Shown in pieces: positions 11,265 through 24,599 of a stretch of DNA of 64,000 nt. The DNA comes from Cycas panzhihuaensis (lineage: Eukaryota > Cycadophyta), in assembly GCA_023213395.1 (NCBI GenBank), contig CM041465.1, positions 88,109,741 to 88,173,740 on the forward strand, given 5' to 3'. The notes beneath the pieces were generated by a model that ran no database searches, was not told the origin of the DNA, and was given only the letters and a program-made list of their open reading frames with translations. A program made the translations under genes and the position numbers. Position 1 is the stretch's first letter, and the number at the start of each line of letters is the position of its first letter.

Positions 11265-13761
11265 AAGAGTAGGGGGCTACCCTATAGGAGATGGCCAAGA
11301 GGGTTTGAACCCTAGCCTAGAACTCCTTTTTCCCTTTGTTGCACCCTTTTCTCTCAACCTCCTTGATTGGAACCTGGGAGAAAGCTCAAGGCATGAGGGA
11401 AATGAGCCAAGAAAAAGAAGGGTTTACCTTCTAGAAGAGATGTGTGTGAAGGGGTCTCACAAAGAAAACTAGACAAACATGCAAAGAACCTCTTTTTCCA
11501 AAGGAAAGAGACAATATACAGCCCTAGAAAACCTGCTAAAATTAGTTTGAAATAGTTTTACCTTGTGAGATGGCTGGGAAAAGGGTTCCCTTAAGGAATA
11601 TGTGAGAAATCCCTGTAACGGCACAAGAAGAGAGTGTAACCTACAATGAAACTTAATACTAATGATTTGATGAAGCATTTAAGAGGAGGATCTATCCAAA
11701 ACTAGCTAATGTAGACCTACGACTTAGGGTTTTTACCCTAAAGAAAGTGGAGTTAGGAGTGAAGAGTAGATAACAATAGAAGAGAGCTTTCTTTTTTTAG
11801 AATTTCTCTAAGAGAGGAGAGGAAGAATGAGCTAATTTTTGGATTTTTAAACCCAACCCTAACCTATCGGGTGATTAGGGACCACTTTGGGTAGGAAACA
11901 ACTCAGTGCCACATGCCAGTTTTGTAATTAATGTGAAAATGGTTGTGGCCAGGCAAAAAACTAAGGGTGGACAGTCACACCATGACAAACTTCTGGATAC
12001 CACAGAGGTTGTCGTGATACCCCGAATAATGCCACAATGCGCTCAAAACAAGGTGAAAAACAAAAGGGGGGCTTGGAAGGCTCCCAAAAAGGGGGGTTCT
12101 AGACCCCAAAAGGGCAAAATAGTGAGTTGTCGGGGTGTCTAAGGGTTTAGAGAGTTGGCGAGACCATAAGAAGCTAGAAAAAGGTGGAAAAAAGGCCCCA
12201 ATGAAAGACAAATGGTGAACAAGGATGATGATTGGGCCTAAATGAGTTGTTAGGGATCACATCACACCAAAACGGTGGTAAAGAGCAAGCTGTGAGAGCC
12301 AAGAGTGCTTGAGGATGATGTGGAGGCATGGTGGAGTGTCATGAAGTGTAATGGGATGCTTGTCCTGAGTTGTCATAGGCTAAAGTATTAGATACAAAGA
12401 TGAGTAGGCATGCAAGCCAGGCATAACAATCATGCAATCAATCAACATCATGCAACATGTGTCTAATGACAATTCAATTACATTCAGAAACCAATAAAAG
12501 CAAGGATAGAAATGTACTTGTACTTACCTGAGAGGTGGTGTCCATGTCTATTCCTGGTAGCTGGGAAACAATAGTATTCACTATCTTCTAGTTATAGGTT
12601 GAAGTTGCTAAGGAGACAAGTATTTCCCATAATCTGAGAATGACATGGACACAATGGCAATAGGTAAGTAAAGGTATGCACTTATACCCTACTTAACATA
12701 GCTTAGTGTAGCTTAGATTAGTCGTTTTGTAAGTGTATACCTAAGTTTGCTAATTGATTTATTGGATGAGTTGATCATACCTTTTGTTGATGATGATTTC
12801 AACCATGGTTGATGTCTATAATAGTATCTCTTTGATCTTTATGAGTCAAGAAGGGTTGCCTAGTTCCTCTGTAAGACATTGTATGTCCTTTTGTTGCTCT
12901 ACTTATATCCTTCTTCATCCTATTTTGCTTTGTCAACTTTATTTTCATTTGGTTTTACTTTTATTTCCCTATTTTCTTCTCATCCCACTACCCTTCTTAC
13001 CCATCTTACCTTTTTTCTGTCATCCCATGTTGATTGGTGAGTATTTTTATCAATTTTTTTTTACAATAAACTCGTATTTACCAATACTTCACAATATTGT
13101 ACCAAACTGTACGGTACTAATTTTTTCACTTGCAAATTTTTTTAGACATACATTTGGTCACACATTTATGGTGCCCAAACATGGGTCTCATTTAATGTCT
13201 AGCCAAATCCATAGATAACCCATTGGTTTTATTAAAACCATGGGCCATGTCATATCCAAAAATCATGTCTCCCATCATTTTGGGCCAAATCCACGGGCAT
13301 GTGCTTATGCATTTATATCCATGGTTTCCTTCCACCTAATTGGCCTAAAACCATGAGCTTGGACCTCCACCCTTAGCTATATAAACTTCCCTTTTTTCTA
13401 ATAGAAGGGGGTGTTAAGAGATTTCATATTAAGTAATTGTTATGTTATCAAAATCCCATTAGAATTATTAAATCCTCATTGGTCTTCATCTTGGCTTCCA
13501 CTTTAGGCTTTATTATGCTTGCCACTTACATTGGAGTGTTTGTTGGCTAGAGTTACATTTCCATAGGCAACCACTTCACCTTTCAAAATGGGGTAATTCC
13601 CTCTACCACTTTAGTTGCCTCTTTGTCCTAATATTTGAATTAGATTTTTTATGGTTTGTGGAGCATTACTTTGCATCCTCTTTTTTCAGTTTAATATTAT
13701 TTTATTTCTTATTTTTCCACTCTCATTCTACTTGTTTTACCCTCATTCAAGTATTAAGTGT
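11265..13761. other. Flank of element A, no gene recognised
   Basis: No retroelement domain or host gene recognised. 11,265-12,300 is moderately GC-rich and could be outer LTR or flanking repeat. A T-rich open stretch at 12,784-13,218 is hydrophobic by composition and probably chance. At 13,180-13,390 short diverged copies of a GGGCCAAATCCA-like motif and ACCATGGGC-like words recur. Confidence 0.4.
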
Positions 13762-13860
13762 CTTATGAAAGGAAGAGTGACCTAGTGTTGATTGGTAAGT
13801 CACTAAAGGACCCCTTATGAGTCAAGAGTAACCTAGTATTAATTGGTAAGTCTCTAAGGC
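13762..13860. repeat. Short tandem duplication, two units of about 50 bp
   Basis: CTTATGA...GAGTGACCTAGTGTT and CTTATGA...GAGTAACCTAGTATT are offset by 52 bases, and both continue with ATTGGTAAGTC. The two units differ by a few substitutions. Confidence 0.7.
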
Positions 13861-15990
13861 CATCTTCCCGACATCCCATCAGTCATCTAGTTATTCTGGG
13901 TATTTTACTTCACATTTCAATTATATATATATCCTCTATATTGTGAATTTGGTGCATGCTATTAAATTTTTTATATATGGAGGAGCTTATCTTCTTATAG
14001 GTTTTGAGACTGTTTGGAGTAGATTAGACCCCTTGTCCTCCCTTCCTTCTTAATCCCCTTCTCATCAAGTTTGAGTGCCTATTATGTAACTAGCATGTTA
14101 TTAGAATTTTACCATAGACATCAAATATAAAGTAAGTAATAAACCTCCTTTTTTGACTTTTTTCATGATATTTAAGGTTATATTAGAAACTATTTTCTAT
14201 TATAATTCAATCCAAAGTAGAGATGTTGCCAAAATTTTGGTAGAAATTTACTTTTTTATGGTAACATGATCAACTAACCTTATTGTGAGTATGTTTAATA
14301 ATTTGGCATATAAAAATTGCTATAAAAAATATAAAAATCATGGATTTTGGTAGTTTGCTAACTGTTCCTTGCCAAATGCCTCATAAATAGTCCTTTTTTC
14401 ATTTTTAAACAAAAGAGAAAAATGTCATTCTTTTATTTGATAGTTTTGTTTTGAAAAAGGGAAAGGTAGGAAATATTAATTTGCCTACTTGTTTAAGCAT
14501 CCATGATTGATATTCTTTCACCCTTGCCCTTAAGACCTTTGTTTGCTTTATAAAGAGAAAGGAAAACTTAAAAAAAGAGAGAGAGAATAAAAAGAACTTA
14601 TTTTTATTATATTTTGCATTACATTGTGCATCTTCTTTTGGTGACATATGCTTATTTTCAAAGGCCAAATGAAGGAGAGGGTCATACTTGTTATGAGTTC
14701 TTATATCGATGGGGCTATATTTACTTTTAATTAGTTAGGATTCTATGTTGTTTTCATGTAATTAGAAGTGCATATTAGCTACATTAAGGTTTTGTCTCTC
14801 TACTTCTTTAGTACTCATAGGACAAGGTCCTTCTTTCCACTAAAGAGGGGGGTAGCTTCCTTTCTATCTAAGTGTCATTGTTGGATGAGAGAGGTCATCT
14901 TATGCCTTTAGGTGTTGAGTCTCCCATTTGTATTTCAAACAAGTAGTTCAAGGGCACTCATCCTTGCCACATACTAATGTGTGAGGCATGGACAATCAAG
15001 TGAACTCTATCTCTCATGTTGAAAGTAGTGACTTCTATCTTCATTCACCCTCTTGAGATTCATTAGAATCAGATGTGGGCACTGTAGAGCCACTCTTACA
15101 TTCATGTAAGAGCCATATCCAGTATTGACGAGTCCCCACCAACTTATCCATAAGAGGATCTATCCTATGGTATTTATTCCCTTAGACCTCTCATTCTAAG
15201 AACTCCCTTCTTTTTCTCATAGATCAAGTTTGTCACATTAGGTTGACTAGGAGCCAGGGCATTATAATAGGTCAATTATCTAGGGGGGGTATATATTCCA
15301 TAAGTTAGGCATGTAGTTATGTAGTAGTTATGGGCACTCATGCTTGATTGACCTCCTTACACAATGAGGATATTTGTGTCTTATTTGGTCCTTTTGAGAA
15401 TATTAACATAGGTTGATTGATATTATCTTAGCATTTACTAGCCATATTTCATTCAACTCTATTTGTTGGTCATTGCATATTTATTTCATCTACATGATTG
15501 TATTGTCATTTCATCTTTGTATCTAGTAGTTAGCATTGTCCTTTTATTTTGGTTTTCCCCTAGCACTTCACACACATGCCACATTGCCCTTAGTCCTAGC
15601 TAACCAATTAAGTGTCATCTTCCCCTCATTTGTGTACACAAGATGTATGAGCACCCTACAAGGGGTGTATACTTATACCTTCCTTTTCTTGAGTCCCCCT
15701 CACCCTTTAGGCCTACCATGAGGCAATGATTTATATGTCCTCTCCCCTAACTTATCTATATTTAGTTATGCTACTTCAAGAAGTACACATATTTACTTCT
15801 TTCTATATGTCTTTACACCTAATTTCTGTGATACTTAGTACAATATACTTTAGTAATCTTTACCTAGATCTTAATATAGAAGGTGAGCCCATTTAATTTT
15901 AATACTTAAAATTTTAGGAAGCAAGTGTACCATACTTATTTTATACTTTGATCAAGCATTTTTATTTTCTATTAGTTTTTTATATTCTCC
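13861..15990. other. AT-rich stretch, no gene recognised
   Basis: Low-GC sequence with no coding frame resembling a known family on either strand. Short open stretches (14,405-14,668 minus, 15,536-15,721 plus) show no domain and look like chance. Confidence 0.4.
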
Positions 15991-15997
15991 TATAGAA

Positions 15998-17790
15998 TGG
16001 ATGAAGATATAAAGAATTAGATGAATGAAAAAGAAGGGACCCATATGGAGACTTTCATTTATTTGAAGAGTATACAACTATATAACATTATGGGTTTATC
16101 GGGTTTGTATTTTACTTACCCAAGTATGTACCACCCAAAATATTCTTCATGGACACATGTAAACAACTATCTTTGATTAGAGGTAGATTGCACCCTAGAT
16201 TAAAAAAGACACCATATCAGTCTAAAGAGGTTACTATTGAATTTGGAAAACTTGGGAGTGGGGGGAAGTATAATTGGTAGGTGCACCTTTAGGATAATGT
16301 AGATTAAAGAATATCCCACCAAGGTATTATGATCCTGATGGGATAATGGAAAAGTATATTAGAAGTATTAGGATGACTCCAACCACACACCAATTTGATA
16401 ATCTTGAGGTGTATAGAAGTGAAGAGGATGATTAGTATAAAATTAGGCTAATATTTCATTTTGGAGAAGATCTAATTAAGTTATAGATGGTAAATGATGC
16501 TATAATAACACCTCTAAAAGAGGGAGTTGGACCTTAGAGGGAAAATAAGAAGGGAAAAAGGACAAAGCTAAAAGAAGAGCTTGCAAATGGAGAAAAGAAA
16601 AAGAAAAGGAAGAAGCATCTTACTTCTACATATTCTACATAAATAACTCCTTAACAAAATCTAGTAGAAGTTTACTTATTAGAAGAAGAATAAAAAGGTA
16701 TTAATGGGTAAATTGAATGAACCATCACTTTATCCTTCTCCCCTTTTAACAAAGAAGTTATTTTCTCCTATTAAGTTAGTGCCATAACCTATAATTGAGG
16801 CAATACTAATTTATCTTTCCATAAACATAACAGAATCTCTGTAGATATTAAGAAAACCCATACATTCGTAGGAGGACTATGATGCATCATCTCATGCATA
16901 GGTCAACCACCTTAAGGGTGTCACAGTAATATAGGAAATAGAATAGGAAGTAGTAAAGCAAGTGCTAATAAAAGAGAAAACAATAACTAATACAAACCCA
17001 ATAAGAAGTTGAATAACTTGAAGGATATCTTAGGCAACAAGAATAGTAAGAACAATGTACCCATAATTTTTAAGAAAATGCACAAAAGGAGTAGAAGCAA
17101 ACTTCAAATATATAACTAGAAAGTCAAGATGATACCTCAAAGAAGTGATAGTAGGGCTCAAGCTTGATCCATAGGTCATTAAGCAAGTGAATAATAAGCA
17201 ATTAGAATTAACTCCTATGCAACTCTAAGTATTTGACATAGTATTGAGGAAAGGAGGAAAGGTTCCATTAGTGGAGCATGAAGGATAAAAGTTTGAAGGA
17301 AGTTATGGTGAACGGAAGAAAAACAAGTTAAGATAATCTCCTAGCCAGCTAAATGGAGTCTATGCACTTACATTTATCTACTAGGCAGTTGGTGAAGGAT
17401 AAAGTATCTACTCTACAAGATTAATTAAAATAAAAAATATAAGAGAATGAAGCCTTAAGAGCAAAGAATTTGGCTTTAATCCTAAATCTAGATCAATTTA
17501 AATACACTTGACAAGGAATTATTAGACAAGTGCTTGGAGAATTGATAGAGCTATAAATGGACATCATACGTAAAAGTTTAGTAGTTGTTGTAAGAGCTTT
17601 GTAATCAATTAAAAATCATCTAGATAAAATCTTTAAGGAGGATAAGTTCTTAAGGCCTCATATATAGAAACTCTTTAGCAATATTTTTTTCTTTTCATAA
17701 GAAGGTGCAAAATCTCAAAAAGGTGGTTGCTAAATTATAAACAACAAACTCTATAGAATTAGAGGACATACTACTCAAAACTTTCTTTGA
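15998..17790 (+). pseudogene. Long decayed plus-strand coding relic, family unknown
   Basis: Several plus-strand stretches read as protein once in-frame stops are ignored. 15,998-16,190 opens MDEDIKN and continues for about 60 codons. 16,310-16,720 has IPPRYYDPDGIMEKYIRS followed by acidic and then Lys-rich sequence (KKKKRKKHL). 17,443-17,790 stays in one frame for more than 100 codons (ENEALRAKNLALILNLDQ...) with five or six TAA/TAG/TGA codons. The charged, partly coiled-coil composition and basic tract could suit a gag or a DNA-binding protein, but I recognise no domain. Frameshifts lie between the pieces. It ends before copia element B and has no visible LTRs of its own. Confidence 0.4.
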
Positions 17791-17799
17791 ACAACAAGA

Positions 17800-18554
17800 C
17801 CAAAGGTTTGATCTAATCGAAGATCAAGTATACATGTTAGAATAAATTATGGAGATAGCAAATCCACTTCTAATTTAAAATTTACATATAAAGATAGCAA
17901 TAAAAATAGATACATCTTCGTCAATTTTGACTTCAAAGAAATAGAGCAAGATTGCCTAATAAAACTATGTATACATGTCTAACAAGTAAATGTATGGTAT
18001 TAGAAATCAAGTAATTAATGATGAAAAATAGGGACAAATAGTTAAACACTTATAATCTAGTTATTGATTAGTTATTATATGTTCCACTAATAAACTTGAA
18101 ATTTGGGAAGGTAGAAAGAATGAAAATTATCTCTAACTATATTTCTATTATTATGGTTGTTTCAATGATAGTGCTAAAGAATGAAAGTTCTTAGACTAAT
18201 TTTTTGTGATTATAGTTACCTCAATGTCAATATTAATAAGTGACCTACAATGGCTTCTCTAAAGGGAAATCTATAAAGAATATGAAGATAACGGGGAGGG
18301 AGGTCAACAAAGCATGGTATTGCTTGGGTGTGTTTAATGGTATTTGATTGATTCTTATCCTGGATACTATGATTCTAATGAGGAGGGTGGGTTATATTTG
18401 CATCAAGAAAAGCCTTATTTCCAATAAGCCTAATGATTAATAAACTTTTCAATAAGTATAACATCTAGATGTTACAGGGTTCACCTTACCTGCTTGATTC
18501 TTTTCTACTAGTTTGTATTATAGGATCCATCTTGGTAGCCTAAAGTACTTAGTT
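17800..18554. other. No gene recognised
   Basis: AT-rich sequence between the unknown relic and element B. No domain seen. Confidence 0.4.
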
Positions 18555-18559
18555 GTCTT
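18555..18559. repeat. Target-site duplication of element B, left copy
   Basis: GTCTT directly before the LTR start at 18,560. The identical GTCTT follows the right LTR at 26,317-26,321. Confidence 0.85.
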
Positions 18560-18874
18560 TGAGAAAAATGGAGACATAGCAGAGCAAAAATATATCAATC
18601 CATTATTTGAAAAAATTAACTTAATCTTTAAACTTTGGTGGTATTAAAAAACACTAGGGTACTATGCCCTTATTATTTATAGATTGGGAGGTGGGCAAGA
18701 GCCCGCCTCAACTGACATTATTTGACAATAAAATAATAATAAAGCATTTGATAAAATAAACTTACCTTTATCCATTGATGACTGAAGTCATCTTGAAATG
18801 GCTAGGGTAGCTCACACACTTCCAAAGCACATTTACACACTTTTAATAAATGATAATAAACATTAATGCTCATA
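18560..18874 (-). repeat. Element B left LTR (3' LTR)
   Basis: 315 bp matching 26,003-26,316. Shared blocks include GAGCAAAAATATATCAATCC, TTATTTATAGATTGG and CACACTTTTAATAAATG. The inner edge is set by the polypurine tract and the outer edge by the target duplication. Confidence 0.88.
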
Positions 18875-18884
18875 TTCTCCCCTA
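18875..18884 (-). promoter_or_regulatory. Element B polypurine tract
   Basis: Minus strand TAGGGGAGAA immediately upstream of the 3' LTR, the expected primer for plus-strand cDNA. It overlaps the end of the pol reading frame. Confidence 0.75.
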
Positions 18885-20480
18885 TAATGTTCATTACATG
18901 TAACTCCATGCTTTTCTTTAAATTTATGGAACTTACTTTTTCCAAGTTCTTATGTAAAGATGTTTGTTGCCTGATATTTTATGTTGTAATATACTAACTT
19001 TATTTCACTTGTTTGGATAAGTTCTGGAATGAAATGATATTGCATCTTAGTATGTTTGGTTTTACCATGGAAGACTAGATTATGTGTCATTTGAATGGTG
19101 CTTTGATTATCACACCAAATCTTGATAGGACCATTATGTTCCATCTAAAGATCATGTAGTAGTCCACGGAACCACACTATTTCATATGCACTTAAAAATA
19201 CTATCCTATATGCTACTTTTACTATAGATAATGAAATAGTATTCTTCTTTTTAAAACTACATGTAATAGCTACTGAACCTAAGCTGAATGTATACCTAGA
19301 AGTAGACTTTCTATCATCAATATTTAGTTAACCCATAGTCTATTATACCTTTTAAATACCGTAGAATATACTTAATTACTTAACAATGAGAAGATTTAGG
19401 TGGGTCTTGCATAAATCTTGATATAACACTAACTACATGCATGATATCAGGTCATGTAGATGTCAAATATATCAAGTTCTCAATCAATTGTCTATATAAT
19501 GTGGGATCCACTAATGTAGAGTTATCAAGTTTGGATAGTTTAATACCAAATTCAACTGGTATAAATAAAGCCTTGCAATCACTCATCTTGAACTTTTGGA
19601 GTAAGTCTAAGGTGTATTTTCTTTAAGAGATAAAAATACCATCATTATCCTGCTATACTTTAAATCCTATGAAGTAGTGCATCAATCCTAAGTCAGTCAT
19701 TTCAAACTCTTTACACATGTCATCTTTAAATTCTTAAGAGAGGTGGGAATCATTTCCTATATAGATAAGGTCATCAAAATAAAGTCCCATAATTAATATA
19801 GAATCCCCTTTAATTTTAATATATAGATTCATGTCCAATTGGGCTCTTTCAAATCCTTGGTCTCTAAAATATTTATTTATCCTAAAGTATCATGCTTTAG
19901 GTGCTTGTTTTAAACCATAAAGTGTCTTTTTCAGTTTATACACTTTATTTTCTTTCCCCTTAACTTTAAAACCTTTTGGTTATTATACATATATATTTTC
20001 TTCAATGTATCCATTAAGGAATGTGCTTTTAACATCCATTTGATGAACATCCCAAACTTTTTATGTAGCCAGACTCAACATCATATGGACTATTTTCATT
20101 CGTGCAATAGGAGTAAAAGTTTGACTATAATCTGTGTCTTCTCTTTAGGCATATCCCTTGGCAACAAGTCTAGATTTATGCTTGTCAATGGATCCATCAG
20201 ATCTGAATTTGGTCTTGTAGACTCATTTGGTTCCAATGGTAGTTTTATTAGGAGGAAGGTCAACAAGTTCCCATGTGTCATTTTTCACTATAGAATTGTA
20301 TTTTTTTTCCATAACTTTCCTCCATTCATCATGAGTATCTACCTCTTTAAAAGCATAAGGCTTATGGGCTTCCATTAGTTGACTCATAAGGGTAGAGTTA
20401 ACTTGATGTGAATGGGTAGATCTTCTATCATAGTTATTGTCTAAAATTTTATCTAAGTCATGACTTCTTTGAATCCATTT
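18880..20480 (-). pseudogene. Element B copia RT and RNase H
   Basis: Reverse transcriptase and RNase H of the copia polyprotein. RNase H end: IWCDNQSTIQMTHNLVFHGK, then TKHTKMQYHFI and a YQATNIFT motif (18,950-19,144), with the frame continuing past a stop to the polypurine tract. The RT active site reads LYFDDLIYIG, with YFDDL at antisense 19,767-19,781, keeping both Asp. The RT N-terminal part lies up to about 20,480. Stops and short indels break the frame throughout. Confidence 0.85.
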
Positions 20481-20499
20481 GGGGAATCTTTGAGGTTAA

Positions 20500-21660
20500 A
20501 AGGAGGTTCCCTCACCACTTGGTATTAATACATCAATATTTTACCTTCATATACATAGACCTAAGAGATGAGTTAAAGTTTATCATAATATTCTTGCCTT
20601 TATCTTGAACACAATTTGAGTGATAATATTCATCCTCTTTGAACACGACATCTCGACTAACCATAACTTTCCTTTCTTTGGGGTCATACACCTTATATGA
20701 TTTGGGAACATCACTATACCCAATAAATATATACTTAGTACTCTTGTCATCAAGTTTGATTCTCTTTTGTTTAGGAACATGGGCATAGGCTAGGTATCCA
20801 AAGATTCTCAAATGATGAATACTAAGTTTGTAACCAGTTCATACTTCTTTGGATATCATCTACCTAAGGGCCTTAGTGGTATACCTATTTTGGAGGTAAA
20901 TTATAGTGTGGACAACTTCTGCCTAAAACCCATGTTCCAACTTCTTATCTTTTAGCATACACCTAGCCATTTCAACTATGGTGCAATTTTTCTATTTAGT
21001 AATCCAATTTTATTATGGAGTGTAGGTGTTAGTGTATTGTCTTCTAATACCATGATATATACAATAGGTATTAAATTCATTAGAAATAAACTCTCCCCCA
21101 TTATCTGATCTTAAAGAGAGTATCTTGTATCTACTTTACTTTTCCACAAAGGTTTTGAAATCCACAAAACATTAGAATGCATCTGATTTGAATTTCAAAA
21201 AATAAATCCATATCTTTCTTGTATAATCATCAATGAATATAAGAAAATACTTTGCACTAGCTAATGATGGGACATTCATAAGACCATAAAGATCTGTATA
21301 GATTAAATGAAGTGGTCCCTTTGCTCTATAACTTCCATCAGGAAAACTTTCCCTATGTTATTTTCTAAGAAGACAATCTTTATAAATGCCCTTATCAGCT
21401 TTAATTTGTAGTAGTCCTTTAACCGTATTTGTTTTCTTCATAAGAGCTTAGCTTCCATAATTTAGTTGGCTAAATCTTTTGTGCCATATGTCATTATCTA
21501 TTTTGATTGTAGTCTTCAAAGCATAGTTATTTGAGGGGGTTAAAACTAGCTTGAAAAGTTTATCCTTAATCATTTTTCCTTTTGCAACCACCACTTCATT
21601 CTTCCTCTTGTCCTTAATAGTGCATTCACCATTATCAAATATGACCTTATAATCCTACTC
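20500..21660 (-). pseudogene. Element B copia integrase
   Basis: Copia integrase. The C-terminal part at 20,533-20,811 reads FGYLAYAHVPKQKRIKLDDK, then YIFIGYSDVPKSYKVYDP and VMVSRDVVFKEDEY, the usual copia block before the RT. The catalytic core and the zinc-binding GAG-pre-integrase part lie at 20,850-21,600 in broken frames, for example around 21,080-21,240 and 21,330-21,450. It follows protease directly, as in copia and unlike gypsy. Confidence 0.82.
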
Positions 21661-21900
21661 CATCATTTATCCCAGTGATAGAATATTTTTCTTTAGAGAT
21701 GGAACGTGTAGAACATCATCAAGATATCTATCTTCACTTATATCTATCATGATGATAACTTTATCTCTTCCAATAGATTTATATGAGGTATCATCTCTAA
21801 ATATTATTGATCCCTTTCTAGTTCTATCAATAGTTTGAAATATTTCCTCTTTATGAGTCATGTATGTAGAGCAACCTAAGTTAATATACTAAGAATCCTA
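21661..21900 (-). pseudogene. Element B copia protease
   Basis: C-terminal two thirds of the copia aspartic protease: MTHKEEIFQTID, SIIFRDDTSYKSIGRDKVII, and DVLHVPSLKKNILSLG at the end, all diagnostic of the family. The D-S-G part just upstream (about 21,870-21,900) is degraded. Confidence 0.82.
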
Positions 21901-23059
21901 TTCCTTCTCATGTGCAACAAAACTTGATAGGAATAGGCAATCATTCTCTTTAGTTTCAACAACTGTATCAACACTACCCCTTATAGGAGGGCCATTCTTA
22001 GCAAAGTACCTATCTTTAATATGGCCAATTTTGTGGCAAAATATATAGTGAATTATATCCCTTCCTCTTTGGTTAAGACTCTTGCTTCTAGGATGTTCCC
22101 TATCAATAAAGGAAGTTCTTCCTCTTTCCAAGAATTGACCTTAATTATCCCTTTGTTTGTTACGTGAATGATTAAAGTTGGGCCTCTAAAAGTTGGTATG
22201 ACCTTGATAATTTTAGCCACATTGGTTTGTTGCTTAACATCTCTCTTGACTTTGATATCTTTGTTGACTATGATATCTTTGATTTCCTCCTTGATTTCTT
22301 TGGTGGGGAGCTTGGTATCTAGGTTGATGTTCTTAATGTCTCTTATCTAGGATTTTTGTCTCTTCCCCTTAGGGATTGGTTCCTAGATCTTGAACTTTTA
22401 GCTTGGGAGTTAGACTTGATCCTTGCTTTAGTTATAAATGCATATTTTAGGGATTCACTTAAGCTTTTCTTCTCTTCAACTGCCATTAACATGATACTCA
22501 ATAATTCAATCTTTAATGTACTTAGGTCTTTTGAGACTTCTATCCTTATTGATACTATTTCAAATCTCTTTATTTAACCAACACACCTAAGAATCCTTTT
22601 AACAACCTTTTATTTAGTTAAGATTTCACCAAGATATCTCATCTGATTTACAATGTCTAAAACCTTTATTATAAATTCATAGATAGATTCATTTTGCATC
22701 ATCCTCAAGTTTTCAAACCTTCTCCTTAATGTTTGGAGCTTAGATGAGTCTACACCTTCATAACTGAGCTGCAAAGTATCCCATGTCTCTTTAGACTTAG
22801 ATGCCTCATTAATCCTTGGAAAGATGTGGTCTTCTAAGGTACAAAAAATTAAAGCCAGAGATTTATTATCTTTTTTTACACATTTTTTAAATATTTATTT
22901 TTCTACTTTAGTTGTATTTTAACCAAGTTTTATATAACCTATCTTTATAATGTCCTATATATCTTTAGTAATGAGAATGGGTCTCATCCTTCTACTCCAA
23001 TTTAAGAAATTTGATCCATCAAATTTAGGAATGACTATGTTACTAAAACTAGTTACCAT
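21898..23059 (-). pseudogene. Element B copia gag
   Basis: The gag polyprotein starts at ATG 23,059 on the minus strand (MVTSFSNIVIPKFDGSNFLN), the classic start of plant copia gag, followed by a UBN2-type capsid region. Near the C terminus there is an Arg/Gln-rich repeat region (22,160-22,360) and a zinc knuckle at about 22,030-22,070 that reads IFCHKIGHIKDRYF. One Cys survives and two expected Cys positions are Tyr, as TGC/TGT to TAC/TAT would give. Plus-strand open stretches at 22,168-22,577 are shadows. Confidence 0.85.
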
Positions 23060-24599
23060 TATATTTCAAAATAAGTTTATTCAAATGTTCCTAAGCTATA
23101 GTTTTCTTAAGGTATAATTTTGAAATAATATGTTCTATTCACTAAAATGGTTGCTAAGCTTTAAGTTTATAGGTATCTAAGAAAGCCTTCAATTGTTATT
23201 TTGTCTAATAGGGCCTACTCACAAGTGACAAATCAAGAACTTAATATACCAGTATATTAGTATTAGGCTCTATATACCTTAGTACATGGACTGCAAAGAA
23301 GGTGTAAGACCCCCCTGACTTGTTAAACTACCTACGCTAGACTTATGCCTAACGATAGATCTAGTGGTGATGGTTTAATAACCAAAGGTACTCACCCTCT
23401 CCAAGTCTAGACTTGGTCTCCAAACTCTAAAAATGATAAGTTTCTCACCTTAGTCTACCACCTAATACACCTGATGGACAATGATATTCTTCATCTAATA
23501 TGAGTAGGCCAAGAACATCTACATGGTGGTAACTTCAGGGGTCCTAACTGTTCTCCTTACAAGGCTAAAAAATAGGAGGTTCTTTTGGGAGTATATCTTG
23601 TTTAATGTAAAAAATATATTTTATTTGTGGTTTTATTTAGCAAATAGATTCCTTCTTAATCAATAAATGTAAGTAACTTGATAATGAAACGAGATCTATC
23701 TCTTTAAATGAAATCAATGTAAGATGAATGCACTTTTTGAATAAAATATACATGAAACAAGTAAGCTTTCAAAGTGATGCAAATAAGCCCTAAAATAGTA
23801 TGAAATAAAAAGGAAATAAAATAGCCTTTAAATAAGCTTGTAAACATGTAATAAGATACACTCTAAGTAAACTTTTTAAATGCAATAGAAGAACCTTAGT
23901 TGATCATTAGAATAAACTTTAATAAAGAGGTAAGATGATCAATAAATGATAAGCAATGTGAGCTTAATATGAGCCTCAACATAAAGATGAATAAATTGAA
24001 GATAAATTTAAAAGTAAATAGGCTTTTAAGATGCACTAACTGCACTTTATATAAGCCTTTAAGGTACAAAGAGATAGCATATATGCACTTTGAAATATAT
24101 TTTAAAAAATAAAGTAAATTAACCCTTAAATGAACAAAACAAGCTTGATATAAGTTTTAAAGTAAAATAAATGAGCTAAAAAATGAAATAAATAATAGCT
24201 TTAAAATAGAGTTATTTAGAGTTTAAAAAGCACTTATTTATGAAAATGGTGTCTAAAGATCTTTTTCTCCTTAAAGTGGCCAAATTTCACTAAAACTGAA
24301 AAAAAAAAAAATAGATGTGAGCCTCTAAAAAATAAGTGAAATTAGTCAAAGATGGATTAGTATCTCAATAAAATATAAATCTGCTTGAATGGAATAATTA
24401 AATAGCTCAGAAATATTGAAAAAAACATAGACTTAGGCCAAACAAAAGGGCTGATTTTAGTAATCTTAAATTCCTACAAAATAACTTTAAATCATAATAA
24501 AATCAGTTTTGGTACATAGTTTATCGAATTATTTTTCTAATGAATCTAGTCATTCAAAAAATAGACTCTTGGATCAAAAGTTATAAGTAAAATAGTGAG

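Noticed and set aside
12784-13218. 144-codon open stretch
   Set aside because: Hydrophobic content follows from T-richness. No family and no neighbouring gene signals.
15120-15150. Second primer site for a Tat element (GACGAGTCCCCACCA)
   Set aside because: It resembles the site at 9,396 only in part, and no LTR pair is associated.
22168-22577. Plus-strand Leu/Ser-rich open stretches
   Set aside because: They are shadows of the Gln/Arg-rich gag tail of element B on the minus strand.
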